Source of the DNA: Brachybacterium tyrofermentans
GTDB taxonomy: Bacteria > Actinomycetota > Actinomycetes > Actinomycetales > Dermabacteraceae
Assembly (NCBI RefSeq): GCF_014897585.1
Contig: NZ_JABUXW010000015.1
Coordinates: 62,001 to 126,000, forward strand
Reading direction: 5' to 3'
Length of the DNA: 64,000 nt
Every line of letters starts with the position of its first letter. The first letter of the stretch is position 1. The position numbers and the translations under genes are program-made. The notes under the pieces were generated by a model. The model saw nothing but the letters and a program-made list of their open reading frames with translations. It searched no databases and was not told the DNA's origin. This document shows positions 20,496 to 29,963 of this stretch, in pieces.

Positions 20496-20937
20496 CGGCG
20501 CGGACGAGAGGGGTGACGTCGAGACGTCGTCGTACGTACTGAGAAGTGCGGAGGAGGTGATGAATACTCAATTTCGTAGGTGTTCTGCGCGACCGTCGTC
20601 GGTCGCCTCCGAAAGAGGCATCCAGCGCCGTGCGGCCATCCGCTCTCAGCACCCGGATCCACGACCCGGAGGAGGTGGTGCGTGCTGTCCCGCCGAGGCG
20701 AGATCGTTCGAACGACTCCGAGGAGACTACGGCATCCGCGGGACCGCGTGTGACCACATGTGATCCACCGGACGCGGCAACCGTGGATCCGCGTGGCAGC
20801 CGGGCCATCGATATCGGTGATGACCTGCACGATGATCCTGTGGGGAGCGTGGCGACGGACGCGGTGCAGCGCCATCGGACCGGACGACCACGTGGTCAGC
20901 AGCCGACGCCGACCCCCTCCGGGAGCAGGCAGCGGGC
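20496..20937. other. Gap without convincing gene
   Basis: About 440 bp between the cspA upstream frame and ligD. Base composition is lower in GC around 20520-20580. A plus-strand ATG at 20560 has a strong ggaggaggtg before it, but the 67 codons that follow encode an Arg/Pro-rich peptide with poor codon usage. A minus-strand frame 20437-20808 is open for 123 codons but has no ribosome binding site. Nothing is annotated with confidence. Confidence 0.4.
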
Positions 20938-23466
20938 TCACTCCTCCCATCGGACCTCCGCCGCCTCCTTGTCGGGTCGCCACCCGCGCCAGACGGGGTG
21001 GCGCAGCCGGCCGTCCTCGGTGCGCTCGGTGTGCTGGACCTCGCCGACGAGGTCCGCGCGCACCCAGTCCGCGTCCCGACGGTCCGCCGCGGGCACGTCG
21101 TCCACCGGCGGGGTCTTCCGGGTGCGGGATCCGAGCGTGCTCGCGATCTGCTCGAGGTCGCGGTCGCTGAATCCGGTGCCGACGCGACCGGCATAGCTCA
21201 AGCGTCCCTGGGCGTCGGGCACGGCGACGAGCAGGGATCCGATGCTCCCGGAGCGCCCGCCCTTGCCGTGCCTCCAGCCGATGACGACCACCTCCTGATG
21301 GCGGGCGTTCTTGAGCTTGATCCAGGTGCGGCCGCGCTTGCCGGGCCGGTAGATGCCGGTTTCCGTCTTCGCCATGACCCCTTCGAGCTGGAGCTCCTGC
21401 GAGAGCTCGATCGCATGGTCGACGTCGCCGTGATCGGCGTGCGGCAGATGGACGTGCTCGGCTGCCTCCACCGCGGCGAACAGGGCGTCGCGTCGTGCCC
21501 GGTACGGGGTGCGCAACAGGGAGTCGCCGCCGCGCACCAGAAGATCGAAGAGCATCACGTGCACCTCGACCTCCTCCCGCGCCCGCTGGACGTCGCGCTC
21601 GCGGGTGAGGCCCAGGCGTTGCTGGAGCCGGGAGAAGGAGGGACGGTCGTGGGCGTCGAGCGCGACGATCTCCCCGTCCAGGACGCTCTCGCCCGCCGCG
21701 AGGATCTCCGGATCGAGAGCGTCCTGGAGCTCGGCGAGCTCGGGGAAGGTGGCGGTGAGGTCCTTGCCGCCACGGCTGGTCAGGCGCACGGCGTCGGCGG
21801 TGACGGTGGCGATGACGCGCACCCCGTCCCATTTCATCTCGAAGGCCCAGTCGTCCTGGTCCCGGATGTCCTCGTGGCGGCCGAGGGTGGCGAGCATCGG
21901 GGAGATCGGGTCGCTCATCCCGGCCGGCGCGGATCGGGCTCCGGAGGAGGATGACGCAGAGGGCGCCCCGTCCCCTGCCGTCGGCTGGTCCTTCATGAGA
22001 TGCAGCAGCCAGTTCGCGTCGGCCTTCTTCTCTGCCGCCGCGGACTTCGTCGTCCCGCCCATGCCTCCGGTGTGGAGGAAGGCGAAACGGCGCGGTGCCC
22101 CGCCGAGTCCGCCGTCCCCGCGACCGTGACAGACGACGATGGCCTCCTTGCCCTCGCGCCACTTCTCGATCTCGATCGTGCCGGAGTCCCAGAGGGTGAC
22201 GTCGCCGCCGCCGTACTCGCCCGTCGGGATCGTCCCCTCGAAGGTGCCGTACTCGAGCGGATGGTCCTCCGTCTGCACGGCGAGCCGGTTCACGTCGACG
22301 TCGAGCGGGGGCCCCTTGGGCACGGCCCAGGAGACCAGCACGCCGTCGTGCTCGAGGCGGAAGTCCCAGTGCAGACTGGAGGCGTGATGCTCCTGGATCA
22401 CGAACATCGGCGCCTCGGAGCGCAGGGCCTCGAGCGCTTCCTGCGCGGCGTCGGAATCGGAGTCGGAGCCTGCTGTCGGAACCGGTTCGGGGGTCTTCGT
22501 GGCATCACGCTTGGAGCGGTAGGCCTCCAGCCGGTCACGCGACGAGCCGGCCGACCCGCTCCCCGCGCTGCCGTTCATGCCCAGGGCCGCGATCGGGTCC
22601 GTGCCGTCCTCGATCCGTTGCAGGACCTCCTCGAACTCGAGCTGGTCGAGCTCGGGATCCTCGATCTCCTCCCAGGTGCGAGGCGCCGCCACCGTGGGGC
22701 GCAGCCGGCCTCGCAGGGAGTACGGGCACACGGTGGTCTTATGCCCGTTGTTCTGCGACCAGTCCACGAGCACCTTGCCCGCTCGCAACGACTTCTTCAT
22801 GTCGCTGACGACGTGATCGGGGTGGTCGTCCTCGAGGGCCTTCGCCAGCTCATGGGCGACCTGGGCGATCTCCTCGGCTGTGGCGTCGCCGTCCAGGGGC
22901 GCGTAGAGGTGGATGCCTGTGGATCCCGAGGTGACGGGGTAGGACTCCATCCCCATCCCCTCCAGGATCTCGCGGCACCACTGGGCGACGCGGGCGCAGT
23001 CAGGAAGGCCCGCTCCCTCCCCAGGATCGAGATCCAGGACCAGCCGATCGGGGTTCGACGGTGCGAGGTCCTCGTCGAAGCGCCATTGCGGGGTGTGGAT
23101 CTCGAGGGTGGCCAGCTGCGCGAGCCACACCAGCACGGCGGTCTCGTCGACTAGGGGGTAGGTCGAGGTGCCGTCCTTGTGCTCGATGTCCGCGCGCGGC
23201 ACCCAGTCCGGTGCGTGATCCTCGAGGTCCTTGCGGAAGAACACCGAGCCGGGATGCTCGGCCGTGCCCACCCCGTCGACCCAGCGCTTGCGGGTCGCAG
23301 GTCGCCGCGTGGCCTGCGGGATCATCACCGGAGCGATGCGCCGGTAGTAGTCCAGCACCTCTCCCTTCGTGGTCCCCGTCGAGGGGTAGTAGATCTTCTC
23401 GAGGTTCGAGACCTTCAGCGTGCGGTCGTCGATCCTGACCTTCTGCTCTCCGGTAGCCATGACCAC
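20938..23466 (-). CDS. ligD: ATP-dependent DNA ligase LigD, three-domain
   Basis: Non-homologous end-joining ligase, 842 residues in the mycobacterial order. Polymerase/primase domain about 1-300 (LVLDLDPGEG, with the DLD metal triad; GSTGIHLYAPL). Phosphoesterase domain about 350-510 (FVIQEHHASSLHWDFRLEHDGVLVSWAVPKGP; EGTIPTGEYGGGDV). Ligase domain about 530-842 with nucleotidyl Lys near 545 in EMKWDGVR and motif LDGEIVALD. GTG 23466 is preceded by AGGG at 6 bases; ATG 23460 is an alternative. Divergent from ku by 98 bp, which supports the pairing of LigD with Ku at DNA ends. Confidence 0.96.
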   Translation of the reverse strand: MVMATGEQKVRIDDRTLKVSNLEKIYYPSTGTTKGEVLDYYRRIAPVMIPQATRRPATRKRWVDGVGTAEHPGSVFFRKDLEDHAPDWVPRADIEHKDGTSTYPLVDETAVLVWLAQLATLEIHTPQWRFDEDLAPSNPDRLVLDLDPGEGAGLPDCARVAQWCREILEGMGMESYPVTSGSTGIHLYAPLDGDATAEEIAQVAHELAKALEDDHPDHVVSDMKKSLRAGKVLVDWSQNNGHKTTVCPYSLRGRLRPTVAAPRTWEEIEDPELDQLEFEEVLQRIEDGTDPIAALGMNGSAGSGSAGSSRDRLEAYRSKRDATKTPEPVPTAGSDSDSDAAQEALEALRSEAPMFVIQEHHASSLHWDFRLEHDGVLVSWAVPKGPPLDVDVNRLAVQTEDHPLEYGTFEGTIPTGEYGGGDVTLWDSGTIEIEKWREGKEAIVVCHGRGDGGLGGAPRRFAFLHTGGMGGTTKSAAAEKKADANWLLHLMKDQPTAGDGAPSASSSSGARSAPAGMSDPISPMLATLGRHEDIRDQDDWAFEMKWDGVRVIATVTADAVRLTSRGGKDLTATFPELAELQDALDPEILAAGESVLDGEIVALDAHDRPSFSRLQQRLGLTRERDVQRAREEVEVHVMLFDLLVRGGDSLLRTPYRARRDALFAAVEAAEHVHLPHADHGDVDHAIELSQELQLEGVMAKTETGIYRPGKRGRTWIKLKNARHQEVVVIGWRHGKGGRSGSIGSLLVAVPDAQGRLSYAGRVGTGFSDRDLEQIASTLGSRTRKTPPVDDVPAADRRDADWVRADLVGEVQHTERTEDGRLRHPVWRGWRPDKEAAEVRWEE

Positions 23467-23564
23467 ACTGTGCCCTGCGTCACGGGGATCGTCACGGCCC
23501 GAGCAGGAAATCGGCCTACCGATCGTTCCTGGCGTGCGCCGACCGCGCGTGGTGTCATGGGGGC

Positions 23565-24563
23565 ATGCGCGCGATATGGAGCGGTGAGATCACGTTCGGG
23601 CTCGTCAACGTCCCGGTGAAGCTCTACGGGGCCACCAGGTCGCACGACCTCTCCTTCCACCAGGTCCACGACGAGGACCAGGGACGCATCCGGTACCAGC
23701 GCACCTGCGAGGTGTGCGGCCGCGAGATCGACTACGAGCACATCGACAAGGCGTACGACGACGGCGACAAGACGGTCGTCCTCACCGACGAGGAGCTCGA
23801 GGAGCTGCCCGCCGAGGACAACGACGAGATCGACGTCGTGCAGTTCGTGCCCGACGAGCAGGTGGATCCGATCCTGCTGGGCACGTCCTACTTCCTCGAA
23901 CCGGTCGGCCGGTCCTCCAAGGCCTATGTGCTGCTGCGCCGGACGCTCGAGGACACCGAGCGCACAGCCATCGTCACCTTCACGCTGCGCACCAAGACCC
24001 GCCTCGGCGTGCTGCGGGTCCATGAGGACCTCCTCGCCCTGCAGACCCTGCGCTGGCCGACCGACCTGAAGGACGTCGACTTCGGCCCGTCGAAGACGAC
24101 GATCAGCGCCAAGGAGCTGACGATGTCGGCCTCGCTGGTCGAGCAGTTCAGCGGCGACTTCGATCCCGAGCAGTTCACCGATGAGTACCAGGAGCAGCTG
24201 CGCGAGCTGGTCGAGGCCAAGCTCGACGAGGGCGACTCGGTCGATACGGAGGCGACGTTCGGCAAGGACGGGTCGGCCGATGACGGAGACGACGGCGATG
24301 GGGGCGGGAAGGTCATCAGCCTGATGGACGCGCTCGAGCGCAGCGTGCAGAAGCGCCGCGGATCGGGATCGTCCTCCGGGGATGCGAAGGCAGCGCAGGC
24401 GACGAAGGGTTCGAAGGCCTCGAAGAGCTCGAACAGCTCGAAGAAAGCCGACGGAGCGAAGAAGTCCAGCGGTTCGAAGCAAGCCAGCGGAGCGAAGAAG
24501 TCCGGTGGCTCCAAGAAGTCCGGTGCTTCGACGAAGTCCGGCAGCACGAAGAAGTCCGCATAG
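23565..24563 (+). CDS. ku: Ku homodimer subunit, non-homologous end joining
   Basis: Ring-forming protein that binds double-strand ends and recruits LigD. 332 residues: Ku core (MRAIWSGEITFGLVNVPVKL, residues 1-20; FHQVHDEDQGRIRYQRTCEVCGRE with two Cys in CEVCG) to about residue 250, then a low-complexity tail rich in Lys and Ser (KKSSGSKQASGAKKSGGS) for roughly 60 residues. Lys-rich tails occur in many bacterial Ku proteins and bind DNA. An acidic stretch (DDGDDGDGGG) precedes the tail. It starts at ATG 23565, divergent from ligD, and is followed by the UvrA-like gene after 42 bp. Confidence 0.95.
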   Translation: MRAIWSGEITFGLVNVPVKLYGATRSHDLSFHQVHDEDQGRIRYQRTCEVCGREIDYEHIDKAYDDGDKTVVLTDEELEELPAEDNDEIDVVQFVPDEQVDPILLGTSYFLEPVGRSSKAYVLLRRTLEDTERTAIVTFTLRTKTRLGVLRVHEDLLALQTLRWPTDLKDVDFGPSKTTISAKELTMSASLVEQFSGDFDPEQFTDEYQEQLRELVEAKLDEGDSVDTEATFGKDGSADDGDDGDGGGKVISLMDALERSVQKRRGSGSSSGDAKAAQATKGSKASKSSNSSKKADGAKKSSGSKQASGAKKSGGSKKSGASTKSGSTKKSA

Positions 24564-24605
24564 TCGTCGGCCCGTGCGTCGGCCCCCGCGAGTAGCCTGG
24601 CGCTC

Positions 24606-27128
24606 GTGATCGATCACGCAGGCCCCCAGCCCACAGCCATCGAGGTCCGGGGCGCCCGCGTCCACAACCTCCGCGATCTGGACGTGGACGTGCCGCTGCA
24701 CCGCGTGGTGGGCATCGCCGGGGTCTCCGGCTCCGGGAAGTCCTCGCTCGCGATGGGCGTGCTCTACGCCGAGGGCTCGCGCCGATATCTCGAGGCGCTG
24801 TCCACCTACACGCGCCGCCGCATGTCCCAGGCCCCGCGGGCGGACGTCGACGAGGTCACCCACGTGCCCGCCTCGCTCGCCCTGCGCCAGCGGCCCGGAG
24901 TGCCCGGGGTGCGCTCCACCTTCGGCACCTCGACCGAGCTGCTGAACGTGCTGAGGCTGATGGTCTCGCGCCTGGCCTCGCACGTGTGTCCCAACGGCCA
25001 TCGCATCGGCCCCACAATCGACGTCGCCGCCGAGGTGCCGATCGCCTGCCCCGAGTGCGGCGAGCAGGTCGTCGCTCCCGGCGCGGAAGCACTCGCCTTC
25101 AACGCCGAGGGGGCCTGCCCGCGCTGCGAGGGCATCGGGGTAGTGCGCACGGTCGACGATGCGACTCTCGTCCCGGATCCGTCGAAGACCCTCGACGGGG
25201 GCGCTGTGGTGCCCTGGTCGATGTTCGGCTTCAACGTGCAGCCGGACATCGCCCGGGAGTTCGGGGTGCGCACGGATGTGCCCTGGCAGGACCTCGAGGA
25301 CTGGGAGCGCGAGATCGTCCTCGACGGGCCCGAGGAGAAGAAGCACATCACGGTCACCAGCAAGAAGGGCATCCACGACCTCGACTTCACGTTCCGCAAC
25401 GCCCGCCTGACCGTCACCGCCGAGCTGGCCCGGGCCGATACCGAGAAGCGCCTGTCGAGGGTCTCCCGGTTCCTCGCCGTGAGCACCTGCCCCGACTGTG
25501 ACGGCACCCGTCTGAGCCCCGCTGCGCTCCTCCCCCGGCTCGACGGGATCGACCTGGCCGAGGCCTCGGCGAAGACGCTCGACGAGCTGATCGCCTGGGC
25601 ACCGACGGTCGTGGATCCGCTGCCGGGCGAGATGCGCCAGATGGCCCGGGCGCTCGTGGAGACGCTGCTGTCCATGGCCGATCGTCTGGTCCAGCTCGGA
25701 CTGGGCTACCTGGCCCTGGATCGGGCAGGGTCCTCGCTCTCGACCGGGGAGCTGCAGCGGGTCCAGCTCGCCCGCGCGGTGCGCAACCGCACCACCGGCG
25801 TGCTCTACGTGCTCGACGAACCCAGCATCGGCCTGCATCCCTCGAACATCGACGGGCTCCTCACCCTGGTCGGCGACCTGCTGGCCGACGGGAACTCCGT
25901 GGTGCTCGTGGACCACGACGTGCAGGTGCTGCGGGCGGTGGACCACCTGATCGAGATCGGTCCCGGGTCGGGCAAGGACGGCGGCACCGTCGTCGCCGCG
26001 GGCTCCGTGGCCGATATCGAGGACTCCGCGGATTCCCTGTTGAGCGGGTTCCTGACCGGTCGGAAGCCGGTCGTCGTGCGCGAGCAGGCAGGAGGCGACG
26101 TCTTCGCCGACGGTTGCCTGAGCCTGCGCACCGATCCCGTGCACACGGTCCATGCGCTCGAGGTGGAGATCCCTCGCGGCCGTTTCACCGCGGTCACCGG
26201 CGTCTCGGGCTCCGGCAAGACGACGATGGTGCTCGAGTCCTTGGTGCCGGCGCTGCGGGCACGGCTCGAGAACCGTCGGCTCCCGGCGCATGTGACGGAG
26301 CTCGAGGACGAGGGGATCCTGCGGGTCCACCAGATCGATGCCACGCCGATCGGGGTGAACGTGCGCTCCACCGTCGCGACCTACAGCGGGGTGCAGGACG
26401 ATCTGCGCCGTGCTTTCGCCCGCACCGACGCGGCCCGCGAGCAGGGGCTCACGCTCGGGGACTTCTCCTACAACACCGGCTCGCTGCGCTGCCCGCGCTG
26501 CGAGGGCACCGGGCGGGTCTCGCTGGACGTCCAGTTCCTCCCGGACATCGATATCGACTGCCCTGAATGCGGCGGGCACCGCTACGCCCCGGAGGCCGAC
26601 GAGATCCTGCGACCGCGCCCGGATTCACCCGTCGGTGTGTCTCTGCCCCATCTGATGTCGCTCACGGCGCGCGAGGCGCTCGACGCGGTCGGTGATCTGC
26701 CGGCGGTGCGCAAGAAGCTGCAGGCCCTGGTCGATCTGGGGCTGGGCTATCTCACGCTCGGCGAGGACACCCCGGCGCTGTCCGGCGGGGAGGCGCAGCG
26801 GCTCAAGCTCGCCGGGCAGATCGATCGCCGCCAGGACGACGCCCTGTTCGTGTTCGACGAGCCGAGCGTGGGCCTGCACCCGCGGGACGTGCGCACCCTG
26901 CTGTCCGTGCTGGATCGCCTCGTCACCCGCGGCGCGACCGTCGTGGTCATCGAGCATGATCTGGACATGGTCGCCAACGCCGACCACGTGATCGACATGG
27001 GGCCGGGCGGCGGCGAGGCCGGCGGCCGGATCGTCGCGACGGGCAGCCCGTCGGACGTCGCCGCGATCGACGCGTCGGTGACGGGTCGCTACCTGCGCGA
27101 GCACCTCCTCACCGACAGGGCGCGCTGA
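24606..27128 (+). CDS. UvrA-like excinuclease ATPase (short UvrA2 type)
   Basis: 840-residue tandem ABC-ATPase of the UvrA family, well short of the roughly 950 residues of true UvrA and with a reduced insertion in the first half, as in UvrA2/DrrC-like proteins. Walker A motifs GVSGSGKSS (near 40) and GVSGSGKTT (near 535); signatures STGELQRVQLARA and LSGGEAQRLKLAG; Walker B VLDEPSIGLHP and VFDEPSVGLHP. Zinc-type CPNGH..CPECG, CPRCEG, CPDCDG and CPRCEG..CPECGG clusters are present. GTG 24606 follows TAGCCT by 8 bases, a leaderless pattern. Adjacent to ku/ligD, so a DNA-damage role is likely, though some UvrA2 homologs confer antibiotic self-resistance. Confidence 0.9.
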   Translation: MIDHAGPQPTAIEVRGARVHNLRDLDVDVPLHRVVGIAGVSGSGKSSLAMGVLYAEGSRRYLEALSTYTRRRMSQAPRADVDEVTHVPASLALRQRPGVPGVRSTFGTSTELLNVLRLMVSRLASHVCPNGHRIGPTIDVAAEVPIACPECGEQVVAPGAEALAFNAEGACPRCEGIGVVRTVDDATLVPDPSKTLDGGAVVPWSMFGFNVQPDIAREFGVRTDVPWQDLEDWEREIVLDGPEEKKHITVTSKKGIHDLDFTFRNARLTVTAELARADTEKRLSRVSRFLAVSTCPDCDGTRLSPAALLPRLDGIDLAEASAKTLDELIAWAPTVVDPLPGEMRQMARALVETLLSMADRLVQLGLGYLALDRAGSSLSTGELQRVQLARAVRNRTTGVLYVLDEPSIGLHPSNIDGLLTLVGDLLADGNSVVLVDHDVQVLRAVDHLIEIGPGSGKDGGTVVAAGSVADIEDSADSLLSGFLTGRKPVVVREQAGGDVFADGCLSLRTDPVHTVHALEVEIPRGRFTAVTGVSGSGKTTMVLESLVPALRARLENRRLPAHVTELEDEGILRVHQIDATPIGVNVRSTVATYSGVQDDLRRAFARTDAAREQGLTLGDFSYNTGSLRCPRCEGTGRVSLDVQFLPDIDIDCPECGGHRYAPEADEILRPRPDSPVGVSLPHLMSLTAREALDAVGDLPAVRKKLQALVDLGLGYLTLGEDTPALSGGEAQRLKLAGQIDRRQDDALFVFDEPSVGLHPRDVRTLLSVLDRLVTRGATVVVIEHDLDMVANADHVIDMGPGGGEAGGRIVATGSPSDVAAIDASVTGRYLREHLLTDRAR

Positions 27129-27146
27129 GGAGAACCCGGGACCAGG

Positions 27147-27404
27147 TCACGAAGCGAGCTCTGACCCGCCAGCGTCGGCGGAGCCGGCAGAGTCGGCGAC
27201 GTCGGGCTCCCAGCGGAGCAGATCGCCGGGCTGGCAGTCCAGCACCTCGCACAGTGCAGCGAGCGTCGAGAAGCGCACCGCCCTGGCACGGCCGTTCTTG
27301 AGCACGGAGAGGTTCGCCGCGGTGATGCCGACCCGCTCGGCGAGCACGCCCACCGGCATCTTCCGCCGGGCGAGCATCACGTCGAGGTCGACGACGACCG
27401 CCAT
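27147..27404 (-). CDS. XRE-type helix-turn-helix regulator
   Basis: 85-residue small DNA-binding protein with a helix-turn-helix at about residues 17-45 (VLAERVGITAANLSVLKNGRARAVRFSTLAALCEVL, here only as span). The YozG-like group is typically encoded next to DUF2975 proteins. Its ATG at 27404 overlaps the stop of that gene by one base (TGATG), so the pair is translationally coupled. The C-terminal 20 residues are Ala/Ser-rich. A palindrome in front of the pair is a likely autoregulatory site. Confidence 0.9.
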   Translation of the reverse strand: MAVVVDLDVMLARRKMPVGVLAERVGITAANLSVLKNGRARAVRFSTLAALCEVLDCQPGDLLRWEPDVADSAGSADAGGSELAS

Positions 27405-27907
27405 CAGATCACCTCGTCGAGCTCTGCTCGGAGGGAGCGGGCCTGCTCTGCGGTGAGCGTGGCCTGGACCAGCAGCTGGCGCTGCACGTACACGACGAGG
27501 GCGACACCGGCGATGACCAGGGCGCATCCGCACAGCGCGCCGACCATCCCCGGCGCCATCTCGTCCCCGGGGGTGGTGCGATTCGCCCAGACGCCGACCA
27601 GCGCGAACGCCAGGACCAGCACGGAGCAGGCTCCGATCGCTCCGATGATCACGTCGACATAGCGGAAGGAGCGCTGCGAGAACACCCGACCGTGCCGCAC
27701 AAGGCCGAGCAGACGCAGGATGCAGACTCCGATCACCTGCAGGGCCAGGATCCCGAGGACGCCGAGCGAGAGGATCACGATGGCGAACGTGGGTATCCCG
27801 GCCTGGTCGAGCAGCCCCGCCATCACGATCACGCCCTGCAGCACGAGGGCGCCCAGCAACGAGATCCAGATGATCACCCGAAGAATCGTCACACCCACCG
27901 CGCTCAT
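27404..27907 (-). CDS. DUF2975 family membrane protein
   Basis: 167 residues with four hydrophobic helices (about 7-30, 42-65, 88-110 and 118-140), matching the DUF2975 family as I recall it, whose function is unknown. The N-terminal MSAVGVTILRVIIWIS lacks a signal peptide cleavage site, and the C-terminus is a short amphipathic tail. It is coupled to the XRE regulator gene, a common arrangement. Starts at ATG 27907. The XRE partner presumably binds DNA and the membrane protein senses or tethers; this is speculation. Confidence 0.82.
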   Translation of the reverse strand: MSAVGVTILRVIIWISLLGALVLQGVIVMAGLLDQAGIPTFAIVILSLGVLGILALQVIGVCILRLLGLVRHGRVFSQRSFRYVDVIIGAIGACSVLVLAFALVGVWANRTTPGDEMAPGMVGALCGCALVIAGVALVVYVQRQLLVQATLTAEQARSLRAELDEVI

Positions 27908-27986
27908 GGCATCGCTCCCTCAGGTCCGTCGTGATCCGCCCGGTCGACGGAGCTCACGGGGAGGACATCGTTCAACAGCAATAATT

Positions 27987-28001
27987 CATCGATTATCGAT
28001 G
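27987..28001. promoter_or_regulatory. 15-bp palindrome upstream of the DUF2975/XRE operon
   Basis: catcga-tta-tcgatg, perfect 6-bp arms around a 3-base centre, in an AT-rich patch (aataattcatcgattatcg) 80 bp upstream of the DUF2975 start and 14 bp from the M20 stop. A natural target for the XRE regulator. Confidence 0.5.
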
Positions 28002-28019
28002 TGCGCCGTGGGTGTGTGC

Positions 28020-29234
28020 TCAGATCACGGGGTCACCCTCCCCCACCTCTGCCTGCAGTCGGTTCCAGGCCAGGGTTGCCAGCAGCAGCGCCTGGTCCGC
28101 GAGCACGGAGTCGTCGAAACGGGCCTGCGGGGAATGGTTCGAGGCGGGCAGATGCTCGGGGTCGAGATCCTTCGCCGCTCCCACGTATCCGTACGCCCCG
28201 GGGATCTCCGCGAGCACCCGGGAGAAGTCCTCGGACCCCGTGCGCGGGTTCGCCAGCTCCTGGTAGCGCTCCGCACCGAACAGGGCGCGGGCGGTCTCCC
28301 CGAAGGTCGCCGCCTCGACGTCGTCGTTGATCGTGGCGGGGAGGACCGTGCGCATGGTCGCGTGCACCGTGAGGCCGTGGGCGCGGCCGATGTCGGTGAC
28401 GAAGCGGGGAAGCTCGGCGACCAGCGACTCGGTAGTGGCGTTGCTGAACGAGCGCACACCCACTCGGAAATGGGTCTGATCGGGGATGATGTTCGGCGCG
28501 CTTCCGGCGTGGATCTCGCCGACGGTGAGCACCACGGGGTCGAAGGCGCTGTACCGGCGGGTGATGTGCGTGTACAGCGCGGAGATCATCTCGGCGGTGG
28601 CCGGCACCGGGTCCAGCGCCTCGTGAGGGCGGGAGCCGTGGCCTCCGCGCCCCACCACGCGCACATCGAGCACGGAGTAGGCGGCCATCAGCGTGCCGGG
28701 CCGGCTGGCGATCATGCCGCTGGCGACGTCCGCGGCGACATGGATCCCGTAGGCGGCGATCGGCCGCTCCCCCGCCGCCTCGAGCACGCCTTCGCGCAGC
28801 ATGACGCTCGCCCCGTCGTACCCCTCCTCCCCCGGCTGGAACATGAACAGGACGGTCCCGGGGAGCTCCGCGCGCCGAGCGGCGAGCAGTCGCGCCGCGC
28901 CCACCAGCCCGGCGACGTGCAGGTCGTGGCCGCAGGCGTGCATCGCCCCGTTGGTCGAGCCGAACGGGAGGCCGGTGTCCTCCACGAGGGGCAGGCCATC
29001 CATATCGCCCCGCAGCAGCACCACCGGTCCGGGACGGCCGCCGCGGAGCACTGCGATCACCGAGGTGGTCTCGGTTCCCAGCGTGATCTCGAGGTCGAGA
29101 TCGGCGAGCGCGTCGAGCACGAGCTGCTGGGTCACGGGCAGCTGCAGCCCGATCTCGGGGGTGGTGTGCAGCCGACGTCGCAGATCGATCAGCTGCTCGA
29201 GGAAGCGGTCGTCACCGGGGGCGAGGTCTGCCAT
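28020..29234 (-). CDS. M20 family amidohydrolase / N-acyl amino acid hydrolase
   Basis: 404-residue zinc metallohydrolase of the M20D (IAA-amino acid hydrolase, hippurate hydrolase) kind. It has ACGHDLH (metal ligands His and Asp), MFQPGEEGYDGA with the paired Glu-Glu, and TGSEDFSR with a C-terminal His in SNHSP. HTTPEIGL is the usual N-terminal motif. It should cleave an amide from an N-acyl substrate; the natural one is unknown. ATG 29234 has GAAGGA 7 bases upstream, preferred over the in-frame codon near 29270. Stands alone. Confidence 0.92.
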   Translation of the reverse strand: MADLAPGDDRFLEQLIDLRRRLHTTPEIGLQLPVTQQLVLDALADLDLEITLGTETTSVIAVLRGGRPGPVVLLRGDMDGLPLVEDTGLPFGSTNGAMHACGHDLHVAGLVGAARLLAARRAELPGTVLFMFQPGEEGYDGASVMLREGVLEAAGERPIAAYGIHVAADVASGMIASRPGTLMAAYSVLDVRVVGRGGHGSRPHEALDPVPATAEMISALYTHITRRYSAFDPVVLTVGEIHAGSAPNIIPDQTHFRVGVRSFSNATTESLVAELPRFVTDIGRAHGLTVHATMRTVLPATINDDVEAATFGETARALFGAERYQELANPRTGSEDFSRVLAEIPGAYGYVGAAKDLDPEHLPASNHSPQARFDDSVLADQALLLATLAWNRLQAEVGEGDPVI

Positions 29235-29318
29235 GCGAGGGTCCTTCCACGTGATCAGGGGTTGCCCCATCCTGGCCCGCTCACGGACCTGCCGCCACCG
29301 CGTCCCGCGCGCCGCACC

Positions 29319-29963
29319 TCAGGTGCCGACGGCGATGACCCCGCGGAGCATGCGCGGCTCCTCGACCTCGTCGAGCACGGCGAGCGCGAAGTCCTCCATC
29401 GAGATGCGGGAGGTGCCGTCCGCAGCGATCACGAGGTCGGGGACGGACCCGTCACGCCCGAGGTGGAGGCGATAGGAGCCCTGGCCGAGGCCCGGCGTGC
29501 GGTCCGCGGCAGGCGCGAAGTCCGCCGCTGGCGCCAGGTAGGTCCAGGCACTCTCCCGACCGGCCGACTGCAGGATCTCGAGCTGGCGGGTGCTCGCGGC
29601 GGCGATCGGCCGGATCGTCGGGGGCACCCAGCGCGGGTCCTCGATCGCCGTCCGTCCGGTGCCGGGCACGCGCAGCGGCGAGGCGCCGCCCACGACCAGC
29701 AGGCGCGCGCCTGCCCGGGCCGTTCCGGTGGTGAGACCCGCGGTCACCGCGACCACGTCGGCCTCTCGCCCAAGCGCCGGCCGTGTCGCCGCGATGACGA
29801 CGTCCATGCGCGCCGCGGCCGCGGCCACCGCTTCGGTGTCGGAGGCATCCACCCTCATCCCCGTCGTCCGAGACGCGATGGTGATCGCGTGGCCCCGCCG
29901 TTGCGCCTCGGCCGCGATGCGCGAGCCTGCCGCGCCGGTCCCCCCGATGATCAGGATCCTCAT
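29319..29963 (-). CDS. NAD(P)-binding epimerase/reductase-like protein
   Basis: 214-residue Rossmann protein of the NAD(P)H-binding/NmrA-like group. IIGGTGAAGSRIAAEAQRRGH carries the GxxGxxG nucleotide motif at residues 7-13, and ADGTSRISMEDFALAVLDE is the usual C-terminal part. No catalytic Tyr-x3-Lys is visible. It overlaps the DMT gene by ATGA and forms an operon with it. Function is unknown; such partners often act as flavin or quinone reductases or as redox sensors. Probably responds to the same stress as the MarR locus. Confidence 0.78.
   Translation of the reverse strand: MRILIIGGTGAAGSRIAAEAQRRGHAITIASRTTGMRVDASDTEAVAAAAARMDVVIAATRPALGREADVVAVTAGLTTGTARAGARLLVVGGASPLRVPGTGRTAIEDPRWVPPTIRPIAAASTRQLEILQSAGRESAWTYLAPAADFAPAADRTPGLGQGSYRLHLGRDGSVPDLVIAADGTSRISMEDFALAVLDEVEEPRMLRGVIAVGT

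Noticed and set aside
20560-20763. 67-codon plus-strand ORF behind a strong ggaggaggtg
   Set aside because: The encoded peptide is Arg/Pro-rich with unusual codons and no recognisable fold; the purine-rich stretch may be chance.
20437-20808. 123-codon minus-strand frame upstream of cspA
   Set aside because: No start signal, Arg-rich content, and it overlaps the other open frame.
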